From positions 20,226 through 84,225 of the forward strand of contig JAEWLW010000072.1 in assembly GCA_023457355.1 (NCBI GenBank): a stretch of 64,000 nucleotides of DNA. Reading direction: 5' to 3'. The stretch comes from Bacillota bacterium. Lineage in GTDB: Bacteria > Bacillota > Clostridia > Oscillospirales > Ruminococcaceae. Of the stretch, positions 48,904 to 58,031 are shown one piece after another; the first letter of the stretch is position 1, and each line of letters starts with the position of its first letter. Under the pieces are notes generated by a model that had not been told where the DNA came from, did no database searches, and was given only the letters and a program-made list of their open reading frames with translations. Position numbers and translations under genes: made by a program.

Positions 48904-50403
48904 TTATTTTTGAAGCACCGCCAGGTCAAGCCGGTCAAAACCCGCCAAAAGGCCGGCCACCCGGTTAAGCAGTGTTTGGCAGTCCCCCTTGGCGTTGCCC
49001 TCAACATTCAGCGGCAGCAGCGGGTCGTGCAGCGACATGCGCAGCAGCGCCCATCCTTCGGGAAAGGTCAACCGCACGCCCTCGTAGGAATTGGGCGCAA
49101 TAACGTAGCCCGACTCTTTGGCCCGCTCTTCAAAGGCCTTTAGCACCGCTTTGCCCATTTCGGCAAAGTCGGCGCCCGATATCGGAATGCGCACTTCCTT
49201 TTCTTCAGCGGCGGGCGGCAACGCTTCAATCAGCGCCCCCAGCAGCCTGCCCTGCGTTTTGGCACGCGCGGCAGCCACCAGCAGCTTTACGGCCATATAG
49301 GCGCCGTCATCCAGAAAATAATTTTCCGACAGCGCGCCGTGGCCGGAGGTTTCAATCGCCAGCGGGCAGACTATCCCCGCTTTGTTCAGGCGAATCGCTT
49401 CATTGATCACATTTTTATAGCCGCGCTTAAACCGGTGATGTTTTAAGCCCAGTGCCCCCTCAAGAAACGCCGTCAGCCGGTCCGACGTAACCGAATCGGT
49501 CACGACGGTTGCGCCGGGATAATCGGGCGCCAACACAGCCGCCATCATGGCGATGATTGCGTCGCGGTTAACTTCCTCCCCGCTTGGCAGCACGGCGGAC
49601 ATACGGTCGACATCAGTATCAAAAATGATGCCCAGATCGGCGTTATTTTCCACCGTCGCCGCGCGGATGGACGCCATCGCCGCCCTGTTTTCCGGGTTTG
49701 GCATATGGTTGGGGAAAGTGCCGTCGGGCGCTAAAAACTGGCTGCCGGAAATATCGGCCCCCAGCGGTGCCAGCACCTTATCGGCAAAAAAACCGCCCGC
49801 GCCGTTGCCGGCATCCAGCACTACATGCAGCCCGGCAAGCGGACGCTCATAGTCTGCTGCGGACACGCCGCGCTTAATCTTTTCGCGAAGATCGGCGGCG
49901 TACAAGGCAATCAGGTCAAACGGTTGCGCCTCTTTGGCGCCATACTGCGGCGCTGTTTTGCCGGCCGCCTGCAGCACCGCCCGAATATCCGGCTTGTCAA
50001 AACCGCCGTTGCGGTCAAAGAGCTTCAAGCCGTTGCGCTCCATCGGCAGGTGGCTGGCCGTGATCATGACCGCACCGTCAAAATCCGTCTCGGGAAAAAC
50101 CGTCGCACAGAACATGGCCGGGGTGGAGGCCATCGCACAGTCAAATGCCTGCGCCCCCGCCGCCACCATGCCGGCAAGTATCGCTTTTTTCAGCGTCGCC
50201 GCCGTCACGCGCGAATCGTGCCCCACGCCAATTTTTAAATCCTCGCATTTTTTACCCGTTCTGTCAGCAAGGTAATGCACAAATGCAATGGCAATTCTGT
50301 TTGCAATGTCCGCCGTCAGGTTAACCGGCGCGCCATCCGGCACGGCCAGAGCCACCCCGCGGATATCGCTGCCGTTTTGCAGCGTTGAAAAGTCGGTGTT
50401 CAT
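48904..50403 (-). CDS. Phosphomannomutase/phosphoglucomutase family protein
   Basis: A 499-residue alpha-D-phosphohexomutase. The phosphoserine loop reads TASHLPMERNGLKLF (usual TASHNP), the metal loop is FDTDVDRMSAV (DxDxDR), the sugar-binding loop is ETSGHGALSENYF and the phosphate-binding loop is SYEGVRLTFPEGWALLRMS. It interconverts hexose 1- and 6-phosphates. The RSGTEP-type phosphate loop is replaced by the PEGWALLRMS type known in some PMM/PGM relatives, so the preferred sugar is open. ATG 50403 is preceded by AGGGGAG at 8 nt. Confidence 0.88.
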   Translation of the reverse strand: MNTDFSTLQNGSDIRGVALAVPDGAPVNLTADIANRIAIAFVHYLADRTGKKCEDLKIGVGHDSRVTAATLKKAILAGMVAAGAQAFDCAMASTPAMFCATVFPETDFDGAVMITASHLPMERNGLKLFDRNGGFDKPDIRAVLQAAGKTAPQYGAKEAQPFDLIALYAADLREKIKRGVSAADYERPLAGLHVVLDAGNGAGGFFADKVLAPLGADISGSQFLAPDGTFPNHMPNPENRAAMASIRAATVENNADLGIIFDTDVDRMSAVLPSGEEVNRDAIIAMMAAVLAPDYPGATVVTDSVTSDRLTAFLEGALGLKHHRFKRGYKNVINEAIRLNKAGIVCPLAIETSGHGALSENYFLDDGAYMAVKLLVAAARAKTQGRLLGALIEALPPAAEEKEVRIPISGADFAEMGKAVLKAFEERAKESGYVIAPNSYEGVRLTFPEGWALLRMSLHDPLLPLNVEGNAKGDCQTLLNRVAGLLAGFDRLDLAVLQK

Positions 50404-50449
50404 CCGCATCGCTCCCCTGTTTTGTGTTGCTGTCTGCATCGCTCATACA

Positions 50450-50609
50450 GCATTTATTATACACGACTTTGCCTGCAACACAACCTGGGCGTGCCTTTTT
50501 TCTCTCTAAATCACAGAAAGCGCACGCAAAAGCGTCCCGCTTTTGTCGGGCATGCAAACGCAGCAAAATGCTGCGGACAGGCCAAAACCCTCCGCAGCAC
50601 AGCAAACCG
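50450..50609 (-). terminator. Hairpins after malic enzyme
   Basis: On the minus strand, TGCTGCGGA pairs with TCCGCAGCA and is followed by TTTTGC (about 50568-50600). Two more small palindromes, CGCAGCA/TGCTGCG and CAAAAGCG/CGCTTTTG, lie at 50528-50575. Confidence 0.6.
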
Positions 50610-51782
50610 TTATATTCTGGCAACGCCGCTTTTGCGCGCCGCCTCGGCAACGGCCGAAGCCACCGCGTCTTTCACGCGCGGATCAAACGGCGCCGGGATG
50701 ATATACTCGGCAGAAAGCGCTTCATCCGAAACCAGCCCGGCCAGCGCATAGGCGGCGGCAATCTTCATCTCGTCGTTGATGTCCGAGGCGCGCACATCAA
50801 ACGCACCGCGGAAAATACCCGGGAACGCCAGCACATTATTGATCTGGTTGGCAAAGTCGGAACGGCCGGTGCCCACCACTGCGGCGCCCGCGGCAAGAGC
50901 CTCTTCCGGCATAATTTCGGGCGTGGGATTTGCCATCGGGAAAAGAATGGCCTTGTCCGCCATGGTGCGCACCATCTCCCCGGTAACGGTTCCCGGTGCC
51001 GAAACGCCGATGAAAACATCCGCGCCGCGCAGAACCTCGGCGAGCGTGCCCTTTTTACCGAGTTTGTTTGAAATTTTAGCCATCTCCTGCTTTTCGCTGT
51101 TAAGATCTTCGCGCCCTTCATAAATGGCGCCCTTGCGGTCGCACATCACAACATCCCGCAGGCCCATTGCCATCAACAGCTTGATGATGGCGATGCCCGC
51201 CGCGCCCGCGCCGCTGGTGACAACGCTGATATTTTTAATGTCCCTGCCGGTGAGCTTCAGCGCATTAATCAGCGCCGCCAGCACCACGACGGCCGTACCA
51301 TGCTGATCATCGTGGAAGATGGGGATATCACAGCGCGCCTTTAATTGCCGCTCGATCTCAAAGCAGCGGGGCGCGGCGATATCCTCGAGGTTGACGCCGC
51401 CAAAGCTGCCCGCAAGCAGCGCCACGGTGTTGACAATATCCTCCACCTTTTGTGAGCGGACGCAAAGCGGCACGGCATCCACACCGCCGAACGCCTTGAA
51501 CAGCACGCATTTTCCCTCCATAACCGGCATACCCGCCTCAGGGCCGATATCACCGAGCCCCAGTACCGCCGAACCGTCGGTGACAACCGCGACGGTGTTC
51601 CAACGGCCGGTCAGTTCGTAGCTTTTCGACGGGTCTTTCTGTATCTCCAGGCACGGCGTGGCAACACCGGGGGTGTAAGCGAGCGAAAGCTCATCCTTGC
51701 CGGTAACGGCCACTTTGGGCACTGTCTCGAGCTTTCCGCGCAGCGCATAATGCAACTTGAGCGATTCTTGTGCGTAATCCAT
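50610..51782 (-). CDS. Malic enzyme (oxaloacetate-decarboxylating malate dehydrogenase)
   Basis: A 390-residue short-type malic enzyme that converts malate to pyruvate, CO2 and reduced NAD(P). Active-site stretches are YTPGVATPC, EDIAAPRCFEIE and FHDDQHGTAVVVLAAL; the nucleotide fold reads VVTSGAGAAGIAIIKLLMAMG. The size equals that of bacterial NAD enzymes without the PTA domain. It gives reducing power and pyruvate, which fits the neighbouring hydrogenase. AGGAGG before the ATG; 140 nt lie between it and the hydrogenase gene upstream. Confidence 0.93.
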   Translation of the reverse strand: MDYAQESLKLHYALRGKLETVPKVAVTGKDELSLAYTPGVATPCLEIQKDPSKSYELTGRWNTVAVVTDGSAVLGLGDIGPEAGMPVMEGKCVLFKAFGGVDAVPLCVRSQKVEDIVNTVALLAGSFGGVNLEDIAAPRCFEIERQLKARCDIPIFHDDQHGTAVVVLAALINALKLTGRDIKNISVVTSGAGAAGIAIIKLLMAMGLRDVVMCDRKGAIYEGREDLNSEKQEMAKISNKLGKKGTLAEVLRGADVFIGVSAPGTVTGEMVRTMADKAILFPMANPTPEIMPEEALAAGAAVVGTGRSDFANQINNVLAFPGIFRGAFDVRASDINDEMKIAAAYALAGLVSDEALSAEYIIPAPFDPRVKDAVASAVAEAARKSGVARI

Positions 51783-51882
51783 CCAATACTCCTCCTAAAT
51801 TTTCGCCACATAATGTTATAACCTGTATTATAGGGGACAAACCTTATTTTTGCAATCTTTATGCCGTTTTATTTAAGCGTCG

Positions 51883-51913
51883 AAAAAGGGATACGGTTTT
51901 GATGCCGTATCCC
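51883..51913 (-). terminator. Hydrogenase gene terminator
   Basis: GGGATACGG/CCGTATCCC, 9-bp perfect stem, 8-nt loop, then TTTTT on the minus strand. Confidence 0.85.
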
Positions 51914-51924
51914 TGCTTATAAAG

Positions 51925-53442
51925 CTATTCTTCAAGTTCATGCAGCCGCGCCGCATGGGGGGAGTTGATGGAATTGTGCTCTGCGGCCGTATTCTGATAG
52001 CGCGAGACACTGGCTGCGCTCTTATAAACCGGCTGGATGGTGCCAGCGCCGGCCACGCAGCCGCCGGGGCAACCCATGCCCTCCAGAAGATAACCGTTGC
52101 GCTTGCCCGCGCGGGCCAGCGACAGCATCTTGCGGCATTCGCGCAGACCGTCGGCGTAGTCCACCAGCACTTCGCGCTCAGGGTCGATACTTTTGATGGC
52201 GTGGGCCACGGCGCCCGCGACGCCGCCGGAAACCGCAAATCCGCGCCCGGCGCCGGTCGAGTCGCCGAACACCTCGGTTTCCACCGGTTCAATGGTGTTA
52301 AAGTCGAGGCCCTTTGCGTCGAACATGCCCTGAAGTTCCTCAAAGGTCAGCACAAAATCCACATCGCTGCGCACGGTGCGCCGGGAGGCCTCCAGCTTTT
52401 TGGCCGCACAGGGGCCTATGAACACCACACGGGCATTGGGGCGTTGTTTTTTGACCATGCGCGCCGTCAAGACCATGGGCGTCAGCGCCATCGAGATATA
52501 GGGTGCAAATTCAGGGAACAATTTCTTGGCCATCACACTCCAGGACGGGCAGCAGCTTGTTGCCATAAAAGGCTGCTCAGCAGGCACTTTTTCAAGAAAA
52601 TCATGCGCTTCTTCTATGGTGCACAGGTCTGCGCCCACCGAAACGTCGACCATGTCGGTGAACCCCAGCGCTTTCATCGCCGCCATCAGCTTCTGGGGTG
52701 TCACCTTGTCGCCGAACTGCCCGACAAAAGCCGGCGCAACCGCCGCAATCACCTCGTCACCCTCCTTGATAGCATGAATCAGCTGAAAAATCTGGCTCTT
52801 ATCCGCAATGGCAGAAAACGGGCAGTTAACAAGGCACATGCCACAGCTGACGCATTTATCATAATTGATCTTCGCGCGTCCCAGCTCGTCGCTTTCAATC
52901 GCGTCCATGCCGCAGGCGGCGGCGCAGGGGCGCTCAATTTTAATAATGGCGTTATAAGCGCACTGCTCAATGCACTTGCCGCATTTGATGCATTTGGCTT
53001 GATCGATAACGCTTTTGTTACCCTTCACTGTCGTGATGGCATCCTTGGGACATACCTCCCGGCAGGGATGCGCGATGCAGCCCTGACAGGCATCGGTAAC
53101 CCGCACCTGTTTGGTGGGGCAGGCGTTACAGGCAAAAGAAATAATGTTGACCAGCGGCGGGTCATAATATTTCCGGGCAATGGCGCTTTCAATAATCCCG
53201 TCGCCGACCGGGGCATGCTCCGCCACCGGGCGCAGCGGCAGACCGATGGCCAAACGCAGGCGCTCGGCGACAATGGCGCGTTCTAAAAAGATGTTTTCGC
53301 GGTTGGCCGCCACCTCCCCCGGTATGATCTTAAAAGGCAACGCCGCAATGCGGGAATAATCCCCGCCCTCATACGCAAGGCGGGCAATTTCTGTAAAAAC
53401 ACTTCTTCGGATATCATTAACAAATGTGTGTACGCCTCTCAC
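51925..53442 (-). CDS. [FeFe] hydrogenase, group B-like
   Basis: A 505-residue iron-only hydrogenase catalysing reversible proton reduction. The N-terminal half carries several Cys clusters for [4Fe-4S] centres: CNACPTKQ...CQGCIAHPCREVCP (105-131), CIKCGKCIEQC (151-161), CAAAC (173-177) and CVSCGMCLVNC (197-207). The H-cluster motifs are L1 TSCCPSW (295-301), L2 GPCAAKKLE (343-351) and L3 GMGCPGGC (455-462). TSCCP instead of TSCSP and G instead of M before PC are features of group B/less-studied monomeric enzymes rather than of the well-known group A. No maturase genes (hydEFG) are nearby. Start GTG with AGGGGG 8 nt upstream. Confidence 0.93.
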   Translation of the reverse strand: MRGVHTFVNDIRRSVFTEIARLAYEGGDYSRIAALPFKIIPGEVAANRENIFLERAIVAERLRLAIGLPLRPVAEHAPVGDGIIESAIARKYYDPPLVNIISFACNACPTKQVRVTDACQGCIAHPCREVCPKDAITTVKGNKSVIDQAKCIKCGKCIEQCAYNAIIKIERPCAAACGMDAIESDELGRAKINYDKCVSCGMCLVNCPFSAIADKSQIFQLIHAIKEGDEVIAAVAPAFVGQFGDKVTPQKLMAAMKALGFTDMVDVSVGADLCTIEEAHDFLEKVPAEQPFMATSCCPSWSVMAKKLFPEFAPYISMALTPMVLTARMVKKQRPNARVVFIGPCAAKKLEASRRTVRSDVDFVLTFEELQGMFDAKGLDFNTIEPVETEVFGDSTGAGRGFAVSGGVAGAVAHAIKSIDPEREVLVDYADGLRECRKMLSLARAGKRNGYLLEGMGCPGGCVAGAGTIQPVYKSAASVSRYQNTAAEHNSINSPHAARLHELEE

Positions 53443-53660
53443 GAATATTCCCCCTTCACTTTATGTGCAGTAATCATAATTTCTATGATTTTATTTTGTT
53501 TAATTCCTCAGTATTATAGCAATTTTGTCTGTCATTTACAATAGGGAAATGCAAGCTTAACTGTCATTTTGCACGTATTTTGATGTAAATATTTTATTTA
53601 TCTTTCAGAGCGGTACGCACACACGCTTTTGTTGCGTTTTATTTGCATTTTATTGTATAA
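53443..53660. other. AT-rich region upstream of the hydrogenase gene
   Basis: About 215 AT-rich bp that must hold the hydrogenase promoter (minus). No gene or clear operator is seen. Confidence 0.5.
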
Positions 53661-53661
53661 T

Positions 53662-53676
53662 AGCCGCAAAGCGGCT
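53662..53676. repeat. Small hairpin, left flank of element B2
   Basis: AGCCGC-AAA-GCGGCT. Its first 12 nt (AGCCGCAAAGCG) recur exactly at 54053-54064, right after element B2. Confidence 0.7.
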
Positions 53677-53680
53677 CAAC

Positions 53681-54052
53681 TTGTCAAAAATCCATTTAGA
53701 AGAAAAAGTTGCACAAACTAAAAGTTTTGGTCGCGCTTTTTGGTCCGCATTTTTCAATCAGGCGCTTAATTGAAAATAAGCGCCGCTGCGCTGTGCTTGT
53801 TATGCGTCAAAACGCATAACGCGTCCCATCCTGTCGTAAGCAAAAGCGCGCGGGGTCTTGGTGGCGCCACAGCGGACATGATGCCGCCCGCTGTGATAAG
53901 CGAAGCCAAGCTGCCGCGAGCGCGCCTATTATGCGAGCGGTCCGTGCAGCGCCCCAAGTGCCCTAATGCTGTAAGAAGTGCAGGAGCGGGCGCGATAAGC
54001 GGCATTTGTTGTATGTAAGTTGCTAAGCTCCTGTCACTTTATTGACAGCCTG
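53681..54052. repeat. Dispersed intergenic element, family B, copy 2
   Basis: Begins TTGTCAAAAATCCATTT and ends CACTTTATTGACAGCC. It shares all blocks of B1 (42895-43178) but has a private insert of about 125 bp (53718-53843) with hairpins GGCGCTTA/TAAGCGCC (53761-53784) and GTTATGCG/CGCATAAC (53799-53820), and lacks the B1 insert. The ends TTGTCAAAAA and (inverted) GGCTGTCAATAAAG are like the ends of family A. Confidence 0.8.
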
Positions 54053-54064
54053 AGCCGCAAAGCG
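54053..54064. repeat. 12-nt direct repeat, right flank of element B2
   Basis: AGCCGCAAAGCG, exact copy of 53662-53673; likely target duplication or hairpin remnant. Confidence 0.55.
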
Positions 54065-54179
54065 CATATTGGTAATCCGCTTAAAGCGACAATCATCACC
54101 TTTTTATATTAATTTTACCACAACCTCAGCGTGCGGTGGTATAATAAAAACGATATTATCAGTCGAAGGAGACTAAACC

Positions 54180-55988
54180 ATGACCGAAGCCCAGAAGCTT
54201 ATACGAAACTTCTGCATTATCGCACATATCGACCACGGCAAAAGCACGCTGGCCGACCGAATCCTGGAAAAGACCAATACCGTTGCGCTGCGTGACATGT
54301 CCGAGCAACTGCTCGACAACATGGATATCGAACGCGAGCGCGGCATCACCATCAAATCGCGCGCGGTGCGCCTCAACTATAACGCCAGGGACGGCAAAAC
54401 CTATGCGTTTAATCTGATTGATACCCCTGGACACGTCGACTTTAACTATGAGGTTTCCCGCTCGCTGGCCGCCTGCGAGGGGGCTATTCTGGTCGTGGAC
54501 GCTTCGCAGGGCATTGAGGCACAGACGCTGGCCAACACTTACCTCGCCATAGAACACGACCTTGAAGTGGTGCCGGTAATCAACAAAATTGATCTGCCCG
54601 CAGCGGACCCCGACCGCGTCTGCCATGAGGTGGAGGACATCATCGGGATTCCCGCGCTGGACGCACCCCGCATTTCAGCCAAGCAGGGCATCGGCATCGA
54701 AGAGGTGCTTGAGCGCGTCGTCACCGATATCCCCGCGCCGCAGGGCGATGTGCAAGCGCCGCTCAAGGCGCTTATTTTCGATTCCTGCTACGACAGCTAC
54801 AAGGGCGTCATCGTCTATGTGCGGGTTAAAGAGGGCTGCCTTAAAACCGGCATGAAAGTCAGGATGATGGCCTCAAACGCCCCTTTTCAAGTTGTGGAAT
54901 GCGGCGTGATGGGCGCCGTCAGTCTGGTGCCCACCGGCAGTCTTTCCGCGGGCGAGGTCGGCTATTTCACCGCCTCGATCAAAACAGTTCAGGATACCCA
55001 TGTGGGCGACACGGTTACCGAAGCCGAGCGCCCCTGTGCCGAGCCGCTGCCCGGCTACCGCAAGGTTAACCCCATGGTGTTTTGCGGCATCTACCCCGCC
55101 GACGGTGCCAAATACCCCGACCTGCGCGACGCGCTGGAAAAATTAAACCTCAACGACGCCTCGCTCTCTTTCGAGCCCGAAACCTCAATGGCGCTGGGCT
55201 TTGGTTTCCGTTGCGGCTTTTTGGGGCTTTTGCACCTCGAAATTATTCAGGAACGCTTAGAGCGCGAATATAACCTCGATCTCATCACCACCGCGCCGTC
55301 GGTTGTCTACTACCTGAACCTGACCGACGGCACGCGGTTGCGTATTGATAACCCCACCAACTACCCCGATCCATCGCTGATCGAATCGGCCGAGGAGCCG
55401 TTTATCAAGGCGAGCATCTTCACTCCCGCCGCCTACATCGGCAGCATTATGGAGCTGTGCCAGACGCGCCGCGGCATTTATGTCGATACCAAATATCTCG
55501 ACACCGACCGTGTTGAGCTGCACTACCGCCTGCCGCTCAATGAGGTGGTCTATGACTTTTTCGACGCGCTGAAATCCCGCACCAAAGGCTACGCCTCGTT
55601 TGACTACGAACTGGCAGGCTATGAGCCTTCAAAGCTCGTCAAGCTCGATATTCTGCTCAACGGCGAGGTCGTCGACGCGCTGTCCTTCATCGTCCACGCC
55701 GACGGCGCCTACCCGCGCGCCAGAAGGATGTGCGAAAAGCTCAAGGACACCATTCCGCGCCAGATGTTTGAAGTTCCGGTGCAGGGCGCGGTGGGCGGCA
55801 AGATCATCGCGCGCGAGACGGTTAAGGCCATGCGCAAGGACGTGCTGGCCAAGTGCTACGGCGGCGACATCACCCGAAAGAAAAAGCTGCTGGAAAAGCA
55901 GAAGGAAGGCAAAAAGCGCATGCGCCAGGTCGGCTCGGTCGAGCTGCCGCAGGAGGCGTTTATGTCGGTCCTCAAACTCGACGAATGA
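54180..55988 (+). CDS. lepA: Elongation factor 4 (LepA)
   Basis: A 602-residue translational GTPase that acts on the ribosome in back-translocation or initiation/assembly. G-domain motifs: AHIDHGKSTLADR (G1), RGITIK (G2), DTPGHVD (G3), NKIDLPAADP (G4). The C-terminal LepA-specific domain ends with the typical Lys-rich RKKKLLEKQKEGKKRMR. A TATAAT at 54140-54145 lies 35 nt upstream. It is the first gene of a seven-gene run to metH; hemW overlaps its end by 4 nt (ATGA). Confidence 0.97.
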   Translation: MTEAQKLIRNFCIIAHIDHGKSTLADRILEKTNTVALRDMSEQLLDNMDIERERGITIKSRAVRLNYNARDGKTYAFNLIDTPGHVDFNYEVSRSLAACEGAILVVDASQGIEAQTLANTYLAIEHDLEVVPVINKIDLPAADPDRVCHEVEDIIGIPALDAPRISAKQGIGIEEVLERVVTDIPAPQGDVQAPLKALIFDSCYDSYKGVIVYVRVKEGCLKTGMKVRMMASNAPFQVVECGVMGAVSLVPTGSLSAGEVGYFTASIKTVQDTHVGDTVTEAERPCAEPLPGYRKVNPMVFCGIYPADGAKYPDLRDALEKLNLNDASLSFEPETSMALGFGFRCGFLGLLHLEIIQERLEREYNLDLITTAPSVVYYLNLTDGTRLRIDNPTNYPDPSLIESAEEPFIKASIFTPAAYIGSIMELCQTRRGIYVDTKYLDTDRVELHYRLPLNEVVYDFFDALKSRTKGYASFDYELAGYEPSKLVKLDILLNGEVVDALSFIVHADGAYPRARRMCEKLKDTIPRQMFEVPVQGAVGGKIIARETVKAMRKDVLAKCYGGDITRKKKLLEKQKEGKKRMRQVGSVELPQEAFMSVLKLDE

Positions 55989-57067
55989 CCGGGGGCGTTT
56001 ATCTGCATGTCCCGTTTTGCACCGCCAAATGCCCCTATTGCGATTTTTATTCGCAGCACGGCAGCGCGGCGGAGTACGACCGGTATCTTGCCGCCATGCA
56101 CAGAGCCATCGACCGCTTTAACGGCGCGCTGGATGCCGATACCGTCTATTTTGGCGGCGGCACCCCGGTGCTGCTCGGGGCCGAGCGCCTCACCGCGCTG
56201 CTAAACGCGGTAAAACGTCGGTTTGGCGGCCATCTGGCCGAAGTAACCATCGAGGCCAATCCCTGCTCGGTGGATGCGCTGTTTTTGCGTCAATTGGCGG
56301 AAGGCGGCTTCAACCGTATTTCCTTCGGCGTACAGTCGATGAATAACGAAACGCTGCGCACATTGGGCAGGCGGCATTCCGCCGAGTGCGCGGCGGAGAT
56401 GATTCTGGCGGCCAAACGCGCAGGCTTTGCGCATATTTCGGCCGATCTGATGCTGGCCGTACCGGGGCAGCGCATCGAAGAAGTCGAGCATTCGATTCAG
56501 GCGCTGTCACAGCTCCCGATTGACCATTTGTCGGCCTATCTCTTAAAAATTGAACCGGATACCCTTTTTGCCCGGCGCTATGCCGAACCGGACGAGGATT
56601 TTGCCGCCGACTGCTATCTTAAAATGGCCGAAAGTTGCGCACAGCACGGTTTTGCGCAGTATGAAATCTCTAATTTTGCCAAGGATGCAGGCGCACAGAG
56701 CCTGCACAACCTCAAATACTGGCGCTGTCAGCCCTATCTGGGCATCGGGCCTGCCGCCCATTCCTTTTATAACGGCAGGCGGTTTTATTCCCCACGCAAT
56801 TTAGCCGCTTTCTGTGCGGCGCAAAACCCGTGGGAGATCGCCGTCGACGACGGTACCGGCGGAGACGAGGATGAACGTTTAATGTTGGGGCTGCGCCTTG
56901 CGGAGGGCGTTCGATTCGACGCTTTTTCGGCAGGCTTTGCCGGCCGAATCAAAGAGAAAGCGCCGCCGCTTCACGCCGCCGGTCTGCTCAGTGTAACCGG
57001 CGCCGGCCTTAAGCTGACTACACAGGGTTTCCTGCTTTCAAACGCGGTGATTGCCGCTTTGCTGTAG
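55985..57067 (+). CDS. hemW: HemW-type radical SAM protein (heme chaperone)
   Basis: A 360-residue radical SAM protein. The cluster motif is HVPFCTAKCPYCDFYS (CxxxCxxC plus the fourth, non-conserved-in-HemN Cys position absent as in HemW), followed by TVYFGGGTP and GVQSMNNETLRTLGRRHS. HemW proteins were long annotated as coproporphyrinogen III oxidases but are heme-binding proteins without that activity. The lepA-hemW pair is classical in Firmicutes. The ATG overlaps the lepA stop (ATGA), giving coupled translation. Confidence 0.93.
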   Translation: MTGGVYLHVPFCTAKCPYCDFYSQHGSAAEYDRYLAAMHRAIDRFNGALDADTVYFGGGTPVLLGAERLTALLNAVKRRFGGHLAEVTIEANPCSVDALFLRQLAEGGFNRISFGVQSMNNETLRTLGRRHSAECAAEMILAAKRAGFAHISADLMLAVPGQRIEEVEHSIQALSQLPIDHLSAYLLKIEPDTLFARRYAEPDEDFAADCYLKMAESCAQHGFAQYEISNFAKDAGAQSLHNLKYWRCQPYLGIGPAAHSFYNGRRFYSPRNLAAFCAAQNPWEIAVDDGTGGDEDERLMLGLRLAEGVRFDAFSAGFAGRIKEKAPPLHAAGLLSVTGAGLKLTTQGFLLSNAVIAALL

Positions 57068-57136
57068 TCGGGTGTAACTCCGGCACGGGGTAACACGCGG
57101 CAACAATACACTACATTGGGGGAGGGAAAAACCAAC

Positions 57137-57664
57137 ATGCCACCTGCCAAAACAGAATGGATTGCACTGGTCTACTCGGTTCCCGCCAGCCCCACAAAGG
57201 CCCGCGTATTTGTCTGGCGCAGACTGCGCGCATTGCGGGCGCAGGCATTGCGCCCCGGCATGGCGCTTTTGCCAAACAACAAAGAAAGCCTGGCCGCGCT
57301 GGATGCGCTGCGTAAAAAGATACAGAGCTTTTCCGGCGACGCCGTTTTGCTTGAAATGAATTTTATCAGCCCCGCTGAGAACGAGGCCATGCGCCGCCGT
57401 TTTACCATGGCGGACGACGACGACCTGCGTGCGACGCTTAAAGAGTGCGCCGAGCTGCTTGAGCGCATGAAGAAAACTTCCGACCCGGATGTGCGCGCCG
57501 CCATTGAAAAAGCGCTGGACAAAAAGCTTAACCGCATTCGGAAATCCCCCGCCGACGCGCTGAAGCGTCAGGCGGATGAGTTTGAACAGGCGGTCGGTAC
57601 CCTGTTTGATACGCTGCGCAACCTGCCGGGCGAATTTGCGTCGATGCTGCATATCGATAAATAG
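57137..57664 (+). CDS. ChrB N-terminal domain-like protein
   Basis: A 175-residue protein whose first 100 residues match the N-terminal part of chromate-resistance regulator ChrB: WIALVYSVPASPTKARVFVWRRLRALRAQALRPGMALLP. The remainder is helical and charged (about 100-175), without the ChrB C-terminal domain. Such stand-alone domains are found in organisms that have no chromate transporter, so the function is unknown; nucleic-acid binding is possible. ATG 57137 is preceded by GGGGGAGGG at 10 nt. It lies between hemW and the cupin gene in the same run. Confidence 0.75.
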   Translation: MPPAKTEWIALVYSVPASPTKARVFVWRRLRALRAQALRPGMALLPNNKESLAALDALRKKIQSFSGDAVLLEMNFISPAENEAMRRRFTMADDDDLRATLKECAELLERMKKTSDPDVRAAIEKALDKKLNRIRKSPADALKRQADEFEQAVGTLFDTLRNLPGEFASMLHIDK

Positions 57665-57674
57665 GGGATACGCC

Positions 57675-58031
57675 ATGAATCTTTTTTCAATCCCGGAAAG
57701 AACCCAGGAAGAATTCTGCCAGCTTTTGGCCCGCGCCGATGCCTGTCGTATCGAACGCATTGTCTCACAGGGGCACCGTTCACCCGAGGGCTTTTGGTAC
57801 GACCAGGCCCAGGATGAGCTGGTCTGTCTGCTTTCGGGCAGCGCGCTGCTGGCCTTTGACCGATGTCAGGTATTCCTGACTGCCGGGGATACCCTTTTTA
57901 TTCCCGCACATCAAAGGCACCGCGTGGAAGCCACCGGGCATACGCCGCCCTGCGTGTGGCTTTGCATATTTGGGGAATTTGATAAAACAATCCGTATGGA
58001 TCAAACTATAATACAGGAGAACCCACCATGA
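57675..58031 (+). CDS. Small cupin-domain protein
   Basis: A 118-residue single-domain cupin: SGSALLAFDRCQVFLTAGDTLFIPAHQRHRVEATG contains the second half of the cupin barrel with its metal-binding His residues (HQRHRVE). It matches the cupin tail proteins near phosphomannose isomerase or unknown sugar enzymes. The substrate is unknown. AGGGGATAC is the probable site before ATG 57675, and metF overlaps the stop codon by 4 nt. Confidence 0.8.
   Translation: MNLFSIPERTQEEFCQLLARADACRIERIVSQGHRSPEGFWYDQAQDELVCLLSGSALLAFDRCQVFLTAGDTLFIPAHQRHRVEATGHTPPCVWLCIFGEFDKTIRMDQTIIQENPP

Noticed and set aside
51940..53286. 448-codon open frame antisense to the hydrogenase
   Set aside because: Shadow of the GC-rich hydrogenase codons; all conserved motifs are on the other strand.
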